Below are positions 15,529-24,789 of a stretch of 64,000 nt of DNA, one piece after another. This stretch comes from Actinomyces weissii (GTDB taxonomy: Bacteria > Actinomycetota > Actinomycetes > Actinomycetales > Actinomycetaceae), in contig NZ_CP066802.1 of the NCBI RefSeq assembly GCF_016598775.1, positions 1,984,001-2,048,000 of the forward strand, in the 5' to 3' direction. Under the pieces are notes generated by a model. It saw only the letters and a program-made list of their open reading frames with translations. It was not told the DNA's origin and searched no databases. Both the position numbers and the translations under genes were made by a program. Numbering within the stretch: the first letter of the stretch is position 1; every line of letters begins with the position of its first letter.

Positions 15529-16791
15529 TCACAGGGAGAGGTCTTCCACGGTGACCGGCTTGGCGGCCCGCACCGGCACCGCCACCATCTGCTGAGGCGG
15601 TTCCAGGTTGCCGAACTGGGCGTCCAGGGCCAGCACCCCCCCGGACTCCATGCGGGGCCCGGGAGCGATGTCAAAAGCAGTGGCACGCTGCAAGGCGTCG
15701 ATAACGCTGGTCAAGTGGGGCGGCTGGATAGAGCCGGATATGACGTAGGTGTTGGGCCGCAGCATGAGGCTGGGAATACGCACGTCCACCGAGCCCTTCC
15801 CCGGGCCGATCTCCTCCGGCTGGAAGCCAGCGTCCAGCCCGTGCAGGCCCCAGACGAACATCCCGTCCCGGGTGTCGATAGAGGCGCCGAACACCGGGCG
15901 CTTGACCACCTGGTCCGCCTGGTAGTGCAGGCGGATAGTGGCCTGGTCGCCGGTGGACAGGCGCTTGGCTGGCAGCCCGTCAGGACCGAGGATCTCAATG
16001 CGCTCGATACGCGCCTCCCCAGAGCCGAAGCGGGTACCACCCTCCCGGAGCTCCTGGGCCCCGTGGGCCACGTCGGAGTACTTGTCGACAAGCGGTGCCG
16101 CCGGTCCTACGTCCTGCAGCACCCCGTGGTCCAGCCAGGCGGCCTCGTCACAGAAGGTGCGCATCTGCTCCAGCCCGTGGGACACGACCACCACGGTGCG
16201 GCCCTGCTCCCGGAAGTCCGCGAACTTGCCCATGCAGCGCTCCTGGAACTCCATGTCCCCGACCGCCAGGACCTCGTCGACTAGCAGGATCTCCGGCTCC
16301 ACGTGGATAGACACGGAGAAGCCCAGACGCACGTACATGCCTGAGGAGTAGTTCTTGACGGGCTGGTCGATGAACTCGGCCACACCGGAGAAGTCCACGA
16401 TGTCATCGAACTTGGAGTCGATCTCCTTGCGGGACATCCCAAGAATCGCGCCGTTGAGATAGATGTTCTCCCGGCCAGACAGCTCCGGGTGGAAGCCGGA
16501 GCCTACCTCTAGCATGGCTGCCATGCGGCCGTGGGCCGTAATGCTGCCCCGATCTGGGGTGAGGATCTTGGCGATGCACTTCAGCAGCGTGGACTTGCCG
16601 GAGCCGTTGTGCCCGAGCAGCCCGAAGGTCTTGCCCTCCGGGATCTCCAGCGACACGTCCCGCAGGGCCCAGAAGTCCTCATGGGTGCCACGCCCACGCT
16701 GCAAGAAGGCGCCCTTGAGGGACTGGTTACGGTTCTTGTAGATGCGGAAACGCTTAGAGACCTCATCCACCTGGATGGCGGTTGCTGGCAC
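15529..16791 (-). CDS. polysaccharide ABC exporter ATP-binding protein (Wzt-like)
   Basis: ATPase of a polysaccharide/teichoic-acid exporter (Wzt, TagH or RgpD type), 420 residues. Walker A is GLLGHNGSGKST near residue 60, the signature region is NYSSGMYVRLGFSV and Walker B is ILLVDEVLAVGD. After the ATPase, residues about 250-420 form a Wzt C-terminal-like beta-sandwich, which in Wzt proteins binds the polymer's terminal residue before export. The GTG start at 16791 lies five bases after the permease stop. Together with the permease it would export a polymer built by the neighbouring GTs and RgpF-like protein. Confidence 0.93.
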   Translation of the reverse strand: MPATAIQVDEVSKRFRIYKNRNQSLKGAFLQRGRGTHEDFWALRDVSLEIPEGKTFGLLGHNGSGKSTLLKCIAKILTPDRGSITAHGRMAAMLEVGSGFHPELSGRENIYLNGAILGMSRKEIDSKFDDIVDFSGVAEFIDQPVKNYSSGMYVRLGFSVSIHVEPEILLVDEVLAVGDMEFQERCMGKFADFREQGRTVVVVSHGLEQMRTFCDEAAWLDHGVLQDVGPAAPLVDKYSDVAHGAQELREGGTRFGSGEARIERIEILGPDGLPAKRLSTGDQATIRLHYQADQVVKRPVFGASIDTRDGMFVWGLHGLDAGFQPEEIGPGKGSVDVRIPSLMLRPNTYVISGSIQPPHLTSVIDALQRATAFDIAPGPRMESGGVLALDAQFGNLEPPQQMVAVPVRAAKPVTVEDLSL

Positions 16792-16796
16792 GTTCC

Positions 16797-17660
16797 TCAG
16801 AGCTCCTCAACGATCCGGGCGCTGTGGCGGTGGAAGAAGACCGTCCCAGCCGCAAACACCCCTAGGCTCCAGCAGATGCAGGCCGCCCAGACCCCTGCTG
16901 AGGGCACAGCGAAGTCGTACAGGCAGGAGCGGAAGGCTTCCAGGAAGGTCTCAGCAGGGTTGAGCCGGAATATCGTGGTGATCGGAATAGGCTGGCCGTT
17001 AATGGTCCACCCCTTCTCCGCCAGGTCGTTCTGGACGCTGTCCAGCATGGCTAGGGAGAAGACGACCCCGGAGGCGTACATCCAGACCTGGTTGAAGATC
17101 TGCCACAGGTGGCTTATGTCCCGGAAGTAGACCGTAGCGATGGACAGGATGAGCGCCATCCCGGTGGAGAACAGCGCCGCCAGGGCGGTGACGACCAGCA
17201 GCACCGGTACCATCAGCAGCACCTGCGGCCCACCCACCAGGCCGCAGATGACCACCAGGACGAGCAGCTCGAAGGCGAAGTCCACCAACAGCGCCAGCAC
17301 CGCGGAGTAGACCAGCACCTGCCGGGGAAAGTACACCTTCGTGAGCAGCCCGGCGTTGCCGACCAGGGCGTTCATGCCGCTCATGATAGCGCCGGACAAG
17401 AAGCTCCAGCACAGCACCCCGATGCCGATCCACAGGGCGAAGGAGTTAATTCCCGAGTTCCGTCCCGGCTGCACACCTCCCCGGAACACCACCCCGAAGA
17501 TCAGGGCGAACACGGCGACCGTGGCCAGGGGGTTGATGAAGGACCAGACCCGTCCCAGCGTGGTCCCCTTGAACTCTGAGGAGACAGAGCGCTGGGTCAG
17601 CCTCAGGGTCAGGTCCAGGACCCGTTTGCGGTCCTCAGCCGCAGCCTTGTCACTGGCCAT
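16797..17660 (-). CDS. polysaccharide ABC exporter permease (Wzm-like)
   Basis: An ABC-2-type permease of 287 residues with six hydrophobic segments, homologous in layout to Wzm/TagG/RgpC. LTLRLTQRSVSSEFKGTTLGRVWSFINPL is the amphipathic N-terminal region that precedes the first membrane helix in this family. I start at the ATG at 17660 (MASDKAAAEDRK), which has GGAGG upstream; an extension to 17720 runs further into the epimerase gene. The start overlaps the epimerase stop by 11 bases, so the epimerase, permease and ATPase genes form one operon. Confidence 0.92.
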   Translation of the reverse strand: MASDKAAAEDRKRVLDLTLRLTQRSVSSEFKGTTLGRVWSFINPLATVAVFALIFGVVFRGGVQPGRNSGINSFALWIGIGVLCWSFLSGAIMSGMNALVGNAGLLTKVYFPRQVLVYSAVLALLVDFAFELLVLVVICGLVGGPQVLLMVPVLLVVTALAALFSTGMALILSIATVYFRDISHLWQIFNQVWMYASGVVFSLAMLDSVQNDLAEKGWTINGQPIPITTIFRLNPAETFLEAFRSCLYDFAVPSAGVWAACICWSLGVFAAGTVFFHRHSARIVEEL

Positions 17661-18720
17661 AGCCGTCCTCCAGCTCCTTGTCGATCCAGTCACACAGGCG
17701 GCTGAGGCCCTCAGTGACACTGACCTGCGGCTCCCACCCTAGGCCGGTGCGGGCGGCGGTGGTGTCAGCCCAGGCCGCACGCACGTCCCCGTCACGGAAC
17801 TGGCCAGTCACGTGAGGCTCTGGGGCGCCGTAGCGCTGGGCGATCACCTGGGCGATGTCCATGATGGTGGTGCGCTCCCCCAGGCCGATGTCGTAGGGGG
17901 CGGTCTGCGGCCCAGGATGCAACGCACCTGCCACGACGGCGGCAGCGACGTCGTCGATGAACACGAAGTCCCGGATGATCTGGCCGTCCTCGTACACGGG
18001 AATGGACTTGCCTTGCTTGGCCAGGCGCACGAACAGGGAGACGATGCCGGTGTAGGGGTTGATCAGCGACTGTCCAGGACCGTAGACGTTCTGCAGGCGG
18101 AAGAGCACCGGGGTGACCCCGAAGGAGCCGCACCAGGAGGCCACTAGGTTCTCCTGGCAGAACTTGGTGGCGGCGTAGACGTTGGCAGGGTTGGCCTGGA
18201 CCTGGCTGGACTGCTGGGCGGTGGGGGTAAGGCCGGGGAAGTCCCACTGGCCCGCCTCCAGCATGGCGTGCGTGCGCTGGCCCGGGTAGCTGGTCCGCCC
18301 TTGGGCGTCCACCCACATACCCTCGCCGTAGGTGGCGCGGGAGGAGGTCAGGACGATCCGCTCCGGCAGGGCCTCGTGACGTACCAGGGCGTCCAGCATC
18401 TGGGTGGTGCCGACGACGTTGACCTGCGCGTGGCGGGTGGCCTCCGTCAGGGACTGGCCGGTGCCGGTCTCGGCGGCCAGGTGGATGACGACGTCGGGGC
18501 GCACGGCGGCAAGCAGCCGGTCCCAGTCGGCCGCGCGGGTCACGTCGGTCACCTGCATCTGCACGCGCGCATCCAGTGCTGCGGGACGCTCCTGGGTGGC
18601 GTGCACCTGCGGGTGCAGGTTGTCCACGGCCACAACCTGGTCGAAGGTCTCTGCCAAGCCCTTGGAGATCGCGCAGCCAATGAAGCCGGCTCCGCCGGTC
18701 ACCAGGCAGGTGCGTGTCAT
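17650..18720 (-). CDS. NAD-dependent epimerase, probable dTDP-L-rhamnose 4-epimerase
   Basis: Extended short-chain dehydrogenase of 356 residues. VTGGAGFIG is the NAD-binding loop, VDNLHPQVHATQERP follows the second strand, SSRATYGEG supplies the catalytic Ser, and Tyr of YAATKFCQEN is the YxxxK pair. The DNLxPQVH element and SSRATYGEG are what I recall of dTDP-L-rhamnose 4-epimerases (WbiB/Tll type), which make dTDP-6-deoxy-L-talose; UDP-sugar epimerases differ here. It is co-transcribed with the ABC exporter. If correct, the exported polymer contains 6-deoxytalose. A different 4-epimerase substrate remains possible. Confidence 0.78.
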   Translation of the reverse strand: MTRTCLVTGGAGFIGCAISKGLAETFDQVVAVDNLHPQVHATQERPAALDARVQMQVTDVTRAADWDRLLAAVRPDVVIHLAAETGTGQSLTEATRHAQVNVVGTTQMLDALVRHEALPERIVLTSSRATYGEGMWVDAQGRTSYPGQRTHAMLEAGQWDFPGLTPTAQQSSQVQANPANVYAATKFCQENLVASWCGSFGVTPVLFRLQNVYGPGQSLINPYTGIVSLFVRLAKQGKSIPVYEDGQIIRDFVFIDDVAAAVVAGALHPGPQTAPYDIGLGERTTIMDIAQVIAQRYGAPEPHVTGQFRDGDVRAAWADTTAARTGLGWEPQVSVTEGLSRLCDWIDKELEDGYGQ

Positions 18721-18786
18721 CAGATTCTCTTCCCGTTCGTCTTCCTGTGCCAGGGCAGCCGCCAGCCTACAACGCCGTCGTCTGCC

Positions 18787-19875
18787 TCAGCGCTCCGTGG
18801 GAGCGACCTGCGCCACCCACCACCGGCCCTGGAAGCACCGGGAGCAGAAGGCCACCACGGCGTTACTGACCCGGTCCAGGGCCAAGGCCAGCAGGAAGGT
18901 CAGCGCGCACACGGCCGCGAGCATCACCACCCGCTGGGTCAGGAGGAAGCCGGTGGTGTCGATCTTGGCGTAGAGCTCCATGATCACCACGTGGTGGACC
19001 AGGAAGATGGGGTAGGAGTACTTGGCCACCAGGGCTACGCCCTCACGCACCGGAGCGATCGCCACGAAGCGTCCTGCCACTACCAGGCACAGGAAGGCGC
19101 TGATCCCCACAAAGGTCGTGGCCAGGTCCTCCGGGACCTGGGTGGGCAGCTGGGCAGAGACCGCCATGACGGCCATAGCTGGCAGCACCACCGCCCAGTG
19201 GACCCGCCGCACGTACTTGACGAACAGCATGCCGAAGACCAGCTCGGGCAAGCGGGTGGGCAGGATCACCGCTGAAGGTAGGCCCGGGTGCGTGTAGAAG
19301 TACCACAGGCTCAAGGCGTACCCCCCCATGACCACGGCGGCGGTGGCCACCGGGAAGCGCTCCACGCCCCACAGGAGCAGCGGGAAGACCAGGTAGAACA
19401 GGACGATGAAGCCCAGGAACCACTCCCCCAGCAGGTAGGTGGTAGGTACCTGGAAGTTGGCCAGCAGGCCATCCATACCGATCACAGTGAAGACGACGTT
19501 ACGCAGCGGAGCCGTGATCGGAGGGAAGCCCTTGGTGTCAACGAAGTAGTACAGGACCGCACCGACCCAGGCGATCCAGTACATCGGGTAGATACCTTTG
19601 AAGCGCTTCCAGTAGAAACGGCGCAGGTCCAGCCGCCCCCGGCCGCCGTAGGTGTAGGTCAGGGCCGCCCCGGAGATGATCAGGAACAGGGACACCCCCA
19701 GCCCGCCCACGTAGATGCCGAAGGGGGTGTTGGTCAGCAGGTAGCCCTGCTGGGTGAGGTAGGGGTTGTTGAAGTGGGTCAGGACGATTATGAGCGTGGC
19801 CAGGGCCCGCACCAGGTCCAGGTAGAAGATCCTGGCGCGTGGCGGGGCCTTCGCCACGGCGGACCCGTCGCTCAC
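18787..19875 (-). CDS. acyltransferase family 3 membrane protein
   Basis: Integral membrane O-acyltransferase (OafA/EpsJ type), 362 residues with about ten membrane helices. FYLDLVRALATLIIVLTHF carries the family's RxxA/H motif at residues about 17-35, and RFYWKRFKGIYPMYW contains the second conserved Arg cluster. Such enzymes acetylate or succinylate surface glycans. The GTG at 19875 overlaps the stop of the RgpF-like gene (GTGA), so it is translationally coupled and probably modifies the rhamnan made with it. Acyl group and position are unknown. Confidence 0.88.
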   Translation of the reverse strand: MSDGSAVAKAPPRARIFYLDLVRALATLIIVLTHFNNPYLTQQGYLLTNTPFGIYVGGLGVSLFLIISGAALTYTYGGRGRLDLRRFYWKRFKGIYPMYWIAWVGAVLYYFVDTKGFPPITAPLRNVVFTVIGMDGLLANFQVPTTYLLGEWFLGFIVLFYLVFPLLLWGVERFPVATAAVVMGGYALSLWYFYTHPGLPSAVILPTRLPELVFGMLFVKYVRRVHWAVVLPAMAVMAVSAQLPTQVPEDLATTFVGISAFLCLVVAGRFVAIAPVREGVALVAKYSYPIFLVHHVVIMELYAKIDTTGFLLTQRVVMLAAVCALTFLLALALDRVSNAVVAFCSRCFQGRWWVAQVAPTER

Positions 19876-21770
19876 CTGACTGCCTTACGGACGGTCCCGT
19901 ACAGGGACTGCAAGGGCGGGTGCAGCCTGGCGGGCACCCGGCGCTTGACCACCCGCTTAAGGCCCCTGACCAGCTCCCGCTTGGCACTGACCTCGCCCAG
20001 GCGCTCACCCATGCGGGTGATCATGTCACGCTGTGGGCCGGCCCACTCCAGACGGCGGTGCACCTCACCGGTGTACTCGCGCATGTAGAAGGCCAGGGAG
20101 GTAAGCTCGATGCGGGCGAAGCGGTCCGAGAAGAGCCAGGCGCAGAAGTAGCCTGCCCCTTGGGCCACGTAGCCGTAGGCCCGCTCGATCGCGTGCAGCA
20201 GGGTGCCGTCGTTGTTGTTGGGCTCAGGCGGGAAGTGGTCCCACTGCCAGTCGTAGTCGAAGAGCTTCTCCAGGGCCTTGGGGCGGAACCAGAACATGGT
20301 ACCTAGGGGGGCGATAGGCTCCTTGCTGCTGTCCAGCGGAACCTGCACCCCCAGCTCCTTGAGCAGCGAGGCGGTGAGGCTGAAGTTCGGCCCCCAGGCG
20401 GCGGTGTACACAGGGAAGTAGTCGCCGTGGTTAGGGGGCGTGGGCATGAGCATGCCCAGGCGTGGCTCCTGGTCGAACTTGGCGATGACGTTCTCCACAA
20501 AGGCCGGGGTCGGCAGCAGGTTCTCAAAGCACTTGAGGGCGAAGCCCTCGCCTTTGCTCTGCATGTCCAGCTGGGTGACTTTCTTGTCGTGGACGAAGCA
20601 CACCAGGTCGTAGTCCATGATGACGTCCTTGACGCCGACCAGCAGCGCCGAGACGTCCCGGCCCCGGTTCTCGATCAGCCGGACTTCTACGTGGTAGGGC
20701 AGCTCGTCGCAGGCCTGCTTGACCAGCCGGGCCTTCTCGGCGGAGCCGACGGTCAGGAACACGTCACAGCCCTCGGGCATGGAGCGGATGTACCCTAGGG
20801 TGGATTCCAGCAGGTCCATGTAGTACAGATGCGCCACCAGCGCGACCTTCTGGGACTGCGGGGGCCGGGAGACGGTCTCCGTGGGCAGCACGTAGGTGAG
20901 CTGCAGGTTCTTGACGGCGTCTGCCATGTTCACAGACCGGGTCACGTTGTCCCAGATCAGGTTGGTGTCAAAGCTGGTGTGGTCGCGCAGGTACTCGTAC
21001 AGGTCCACGGTGGCGTTGCCCGCACTCTGCGCCACCAGGTCACCGTAGCTGTGGAAGAAGGAGCGACGCTTGAACACCGGGCAGCGCTTCTCCTCAATGA
21101 GCTTTCGGGGGGCGAAGAGTATGGGCTGGTAGGTGAAGCCCTCCAGGTCCTCGGTGTTTACGTAGACGTCCGAGACGAATCCCAGCCGCTCGAAGCGCTG
21201 GGTGAAGGGGGCCTCGTGCATACCGACCGAGTACTCGTAGCCGTTGATCATCGGCATGTTGTCCCAGTACTCCTGGAAGGCATGGGAGGTGACCAGGGAG
21301 CGGCGGTAGGCGTGGAAGTGCGACTGCAGGTGGCGCGGGATGTAGCCCTCGGGGAGGGTGCCGAAGGGATCTAGGTCAGCCTGGTGGAACCAGGTGACGC
21401 CCCAGAAGTCGACATCCCTCCGCCCCATCTCCGTGTACATCTCCGCGAAGGGGTACACCGGCCCCATGATGGTGAAGTTGAACAGCACCACCTCGTCGAA
21501 CTCGGAGAGCCTCTCCCAGCCGTAGGACTCCATGGCGGTCTTGTAGGCCCAAACGTCCAGGCCCACGTTCTCCCGGACGATGATCTTGTCCGTGAAGGCC
21601 GCCAGCTTGCGGTAGCTGTTGGCGGTGAGCAGCCCGTTGACCACGACCGTCAGCTCGGTGAGGTTCTTGACCATGTCGGCGAGCATGGTCTCCACGTAGG
21701 AGTCGACCACCCCGTCTCCGTCGTAGAAGAAGAAGATGCCGAGACGTTTGGGGGAGTCGCCGAGGATCAT
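19872..21770 (-). CDS. rhamnan synthesis protein F (RgpF-like)
   Basis: A 632-residue protein with rhamnan synthesis F features (PF05045). The N-terminal half has RLGIFFFYDGDGVVDSYV, VVNGLLTANSYRKL and NVGLDVWAYKTAM; the second half repeats the pattern with LYYMDLLESTLGYI and IENRGRDVSALLVG. ENxGxDVxA is the diagnostic motif and occurs twice, consistent with two glycosyltransferase modules. In streptococci RgpF extends the polyrhamnose chain. Here it is coupled to an acyltransferase and lies upstream of the exporter operon. The exact linkage made is unknown. Confidence 0.9.
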   Translation of the reverse strand: MILGDSPKRLGIFFFYDGDGVVDSYVETMLADMVKNLTELTVVVNGLLTANSYRKLAAFTDKIIVRENVGLDVWAYKTAMESYGWERLSEFDEVVLFNFTIMGPVYPFAEMYTEMGRRDVDFWGVTWFHQADLDPFGTLPEGYIPRHLQSHFHAYRRSLVTSHAFQEYWDNMPMINGYEYSVGMHEAPFTQRFERLGFVSDVYVNTEDLEGFTYQPILFAPRKLIEEKRCPVFKRRSFFHSYGDLVAQSAGNATVDLYEYLRDHTSFDTNLIWDNVTRSVNMADAVKNLQLTYVLPTETVSRPPQSQKVALVAHLYYMDLLESTLGYIRSMPEGCDVFLTVGSAEKARLVKQACDELPYHVEVRLIENRGRDVSALLVGVKDVIMDYDLVCFVHDKKVTQLDMQSKGEGFALKCFENLLPTPAFVENVIAKFDQEPRLGMLMPTPPNHGDYFPVYTAAWGPNFSLTASLLKELGVQVPLDSSKEPIAPLGTMFWFRPKALEKLFDYDWQWDHFPPEPNNNDGTLLHAIERAYGYVAQGAGYFCAWLFSDRFARIELTSLAFYMREYTGEVHRRLEWAGPQRDMITRMGERLGEVSAKRELVRGLKRVVKRRVPARLHPPLQSLYGTVRKAVR

Positions 21771-21821
21771 GGGGGTCCCTTCAGGGCTGTACTGGTTGGG
21801 GAAGCTGAGGAGCAGGAGCGC

Positions 21822-22664
21822 TCAGCGCTGGTCCGCAGCCATGATGGCGCGGATCTTGGTGGAGTCCCCCCACACTCCGGGCGAGTCGTAGGGGCGGTCC
21901 GGGAAGGCGCCGTACTCCAGGGTGATGTCCAGGCCGTGCTCCTGGATGTAGTCCTCCACGCGCTGGGCCAGGGTAATAGGTTCCCCGGTACAGGCGTTGA
22001 TGACCCCGCAGACATCGTCCTGGTCCACGATCGCCGCGATCTGGGCAGCCAGGCCGTCCACCGAGATGAAGTCGTACTGGTTCCTGCCGGTGGTGAAGGG
22101 GAAGGTCTTGCGCCCCTCCTCAGCGGCAGCGAGCAGCTTGGAGAAGATCGAGCTGCCGAACTTGTCGTCCCCGACGATGTAGTAGGCGCGGATCCACTGG
22201 AAGGCCGCCCCGTTGGCCTGGGTGGCCAGGCGCGTCAGCTCCCGCAGGGCGTTCTTGGAGATGCCGTACAGGGAGGCGGGGGCACAGGGAGAGTGCTCGT
22301 CGATAGCCCCCTCCCAGTAGCCGACCTCGTGCATGGTGCCCATGACAGCCAGGTGCTTGAGGCCTCCGGCCAAGAGGTTCTCAATCAGGTGGTAGTGCTT
22401 GGCCAGGTCGTCGATGTGGGCGGGCGAGTTGTGCTTGAAGCCGTCACGCCATGCCATGTGCAGGACGACGTCGGGACGCCCCATCTGCTCGTAGATGTCC
22501 GCGTCCCCGGAGAACAGGTCCACCGAGAGCCGCTCAGCCCGCTCGTCTACGCCGTCCAGGCGCAGGTCCAGGGCCTTTACCGACAGGCCGCGCCCCAGGA
22601 GCGCAGTGACGACGTGACGACCGATGTAGCCACCAGCCCCGGTGACGAGAACAGACTTTGCCAT
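21822..22664 (-). CDS. NAD-dependent epimerase/dehydratase family protein
   Basis: A 280-residue extended SDR enzyme. VLVTGAGGYIGRHVV is the NAD-binding motif, GTMHEVGYWEG sits in the usual catalytic Ser/Thr position, and YGISKNALREL supplies YxxxK. It is shorter than GalE or RmlB and lacks their substrate-specific motifs. Reading of the RgpF-like gene begins 51 bases after its stop. TATGAT, GAGG and the ATG lie in close succession at the 5' end, so it heads the rgpF operon. It may produce or reduce a nucleotide sugar used by the rhamnan pathway, but I cannot name the substrate. Confidence 0.82.
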   Translation of the reverse strand: MAKSVLVTGAGGYIGRHVVTALLGRGLSVKALDLRLDGVDERAERLSVDLFSGDADIYEQMGRPDVVLHMAWRDGFKHNSPAHIDDLAKHYHLIENLLAGGLKHLAVMGTMHEVGYWEGAIDEHSPCAPASLYGISKNALRELTRLATQANGAAFQWIRAYYIVGDDKFGSSIFSKLLAAAEEGRKTFPFTTGRNQYDFISVDGLAAQIAAIVDQDDVCGVINACTGEPITLAQRVEDYIQEHGLDITLEYGAFPDRPYDSPGVWGDSTKIRAIMAADQR

Positions 22665-22672
22665 GACCTCAG

Positions 22673-22678
22673 ATCATA
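22673..22678 (-). promoter_or_regulatory. putative -10 box of the rgpF operon
   Basis: TATGAT on the minus strand, eight bases before the ATG at 22664. The short leader would still include GAGG, so translation may be leaderless or use a minimal Shine-Dalgarno. Confidence 0.45.
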
Positions 22679-22733
22679 ACAGCGCTGGGCACAGACCTTG
22701 GGCGGCAGCGGGCTCCTGCTGCCCCAGACGCGT

Positions 22734-24779
22734 TCACCTGACTGTGCCTGAGACGACAAGCACCAGGTCGCCGGGGACCTCGGCCCCGTTGTAGGTGGTG
22801 CGGTTACGGTCCAGGTCAGGGTTGATCTGGACGCGGGCCAGCCCGCCCTCGGTGTTCTGACTGGTTATCCGCAGCGTGTAAGGGGTGCCCGCCTCCAGGA
22901 GCAGCCCTGAGGTGGGCAGCTGCGTGACCTTGTCGCCCAGGCTGTTGGCAGGCATGGTCGTCGTGAAGACCTGCCTCCCGCTGCTGTCTGACAGGGAGAC
23001 AGTGATGGTGGAGGAGTCGATCCACAGCACCGTGGAAGCCATGAAGCCCACGCCGATCGACTCGGTCTCGGTGCTCTGCTCCAGCTGGAAGGTCTCGCTG
23101 AGCTCTGCCCCCGGGGCCAGCAGGTTGCCCTCCCCCGCCGTCGGGGCGGCGTGGGCGCTGGTGTAGACGACCGGCACGGCAGGCACGAAGTAGGTGACCA
23201 GCAGCAGCCCCGCGAAGCCGAGGGGGGCCAGCAGCCTGGTCCAGGCCACCGAGCGGGGCAGACGCTCAAGGTTACCCATCTGCTCCAAGAAGCCCCTACC
23301 CGGGTAGTTCAGCACCAAGAATGACGCCACTGCGGCTACGAGTACCCCGATGATGAAGGGGGTCCCACCGCCTAGACCCTTGTCGATCAGGACGTCGTTG
23401 GGCGTTGGGTAGCGGGGGTACTCCGCCCCCGCTGTCAGGTGCGGCAGCAGCAGCTGCTCGAAGATCGCTCGGTTGTACATGGAGTAACCGATTCGCGTGT
23501 ACAGCATTACCACGCCGCCGCTCACCACCATCTCCAGGAGGGTGTTGAGCACCAGGTGCCGCGGGTTCAGGAAGACCATGAGCACGGCGAAGGGGGACAT
23601 CAGCACCACCCAGTAGGGGTTGAGTGGTACGACCGCCATGAAGACCGCGTAGACGGCCAGGCACAGGTAGATGGCCACGGCGTTGCGCTCGAGGTCGTCA
23701 ACAGGCCGCTTGGCGTAGGCGAACACGGTCAGGCAGACCATGAACACGACGAACAGGGGGATAGACATGATCGGGGCCCCACCACCGATCCAGCCGATGT
23801 GGGTGGCGACCAGGCGGTCCATCATGCCGTCGGTGAAGCCGCTGGTGGCAGCCGCGTAACCGGCGTCCCCGCGGTACAGCAGGCGGCACAGCGCCAGCGG
23901 CACCATGCCGGCTACGAGCTGCCCCACCACCACCCGCAGGCGCTTCTCCCGCAGGAGCAGGAGGGGGATGAAGATGAAGACCGCGAAGAGCTTGAGGGTG
24001 TTGGCCAGCATGAACCACAGCAGGAAGCGGCGCAGGTCCCCGCGCACGTAGGCACGCATACCCAGCAGGACAGTCAGGACCAGCACGATGTCGTACTGGA
24101 CCACCACGAAGACCGGCATAAACACGGCCATGGAGGACAGGAAATAGAAGGCCACCCACTTGGCCCGCTCCCGACCGACCCCCAGGTCACGGGCCAGGTC
24201 TGCCAGGACCTTGGCGCAGGCGACTGCGGCCACCACCATCATGGTCTTGAGCCACAGCTGGGCCGGGGTGGAGACCAGGTACTCATAGCCGGTGAGCTTG
24301 TACAGCACGTAGGTGGGCAGGTTCCACAGGGCGAATACCGCGTACAGAGGTATGTCGTAGACGGCGGGGTGCCCGGTGGAGGTGTTCTGGATGGAGATTG
24401 TGTAGAAGTCACGCGGCCTGCCCGATAGCACCGCGTCCAGGAAGTTGAAGGAGTGCTCGAAGGTCGCGCGCACGTCGCCGTACAGGAAGATGACGTAGGC
24501 CACTGCCAGCAGGACGGTCAGCAGTGCCCAGTCGACCCGGCCCGGAGCCGCGGTGGCGGTCCACCACCGACCCAGCGAGGAGGCGGCGACCGTGCTGGCC
24601 AGCCGGTCACAGTGGCCACTCAGCCGGTCACAGAGCAGGTCGAGGCGGGAGGAGCCTGCGGCCGGGCCCGCCTGAGCGGTCTCCGGGCCCTCCTGCACCG
24701 GGCTGGCGGGGGCTGCGGCTTCAGGCTCACGGCCGGTTGCCTGGGGTCGAGCAGACTTCGGGGACTTCATAGGAGGCAT
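22734..24779 (-). CDS. GT-C fold membrane glycosyltransferase
   Basis: A 681-residue protein with an N-terminal disordered Ala/Pro tail, about eleven to thirteen membrane helices (residues about 85-550) and a C-terminal extracytoplasmic beta domain (about 560-681, with LSETFQLEQSTETESIGVGF). The layout matches polyprenyl-phosphate-sugar-dependent GT-C enzymes. The genes upstream encode a polyprenyl-P-sugar synthase-like GT2 and a GtrA flippase, so this is the best candidate for the third, transferring component of a Gtr-type side-chain system. Streptococcal GacL plays that role on rhamnan. The sugar is not predictable. Confidence 0.8.
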   Translation of the reverse strand: MPPMKSPKSARPQATGREPEAAAPASPVQEGPETAQAGPAAGSSRLDLLCDRLSGHCDRLASTVAASSLGRWWTATAAPGRVDWALLTVLLAVAYVIFLYGDVRATFEHSFNFLDAVLSGRPRDFYTISIQNTSTGHPAVYDIPLYAVFALWNLPTYVLYKLTGYEYLVSTPAQLWLKTMMVVAAVACAKVLADLARDLGVGRERAKWVAFYFLSSMAVFMPVFVVVQYDIVLVLTVLLGMRAYVRGDLRRFLLWFMLANTLKLFAVFIFIPLLLLREKRLRVVVGQLVAGMVPLALCRLLYRGDAGYAAATSGFTDGMMDRLVATHIGWIGGGAPIMSIPLFVVFMVCLTVFAYAKRPVDDLERNAVAIYLCLAVYAVFMAVVPLNPYWVVLMSPFAVLMVFLNPRHLVLNTLLEMVVSGGVVMLYTRIGYSMYNRAIFEQLLLPHLTAGAEYPRYPTPNDVLIDKGLGGGTPFIIGVLVAAVASFLVLNYPGRGFLEQMGNLERLPRSVAWTRLLAPLGFAGLLLVTYFVPAVPVVYTSAHAAPTAGEGNLLAPGAELSETFQLEQSTETESIGVGFMASTVLWIDSSTITVSLSDSSGRQVFTTTMPANSLGDKVTQLPTSGLLLEAGTPYTLRITSQNTEGGLARVQINPDLDRNRTTYNGAEVPGDLVLVVSGTVR

Positions 24780-24789
24780 GGGTACTTCT

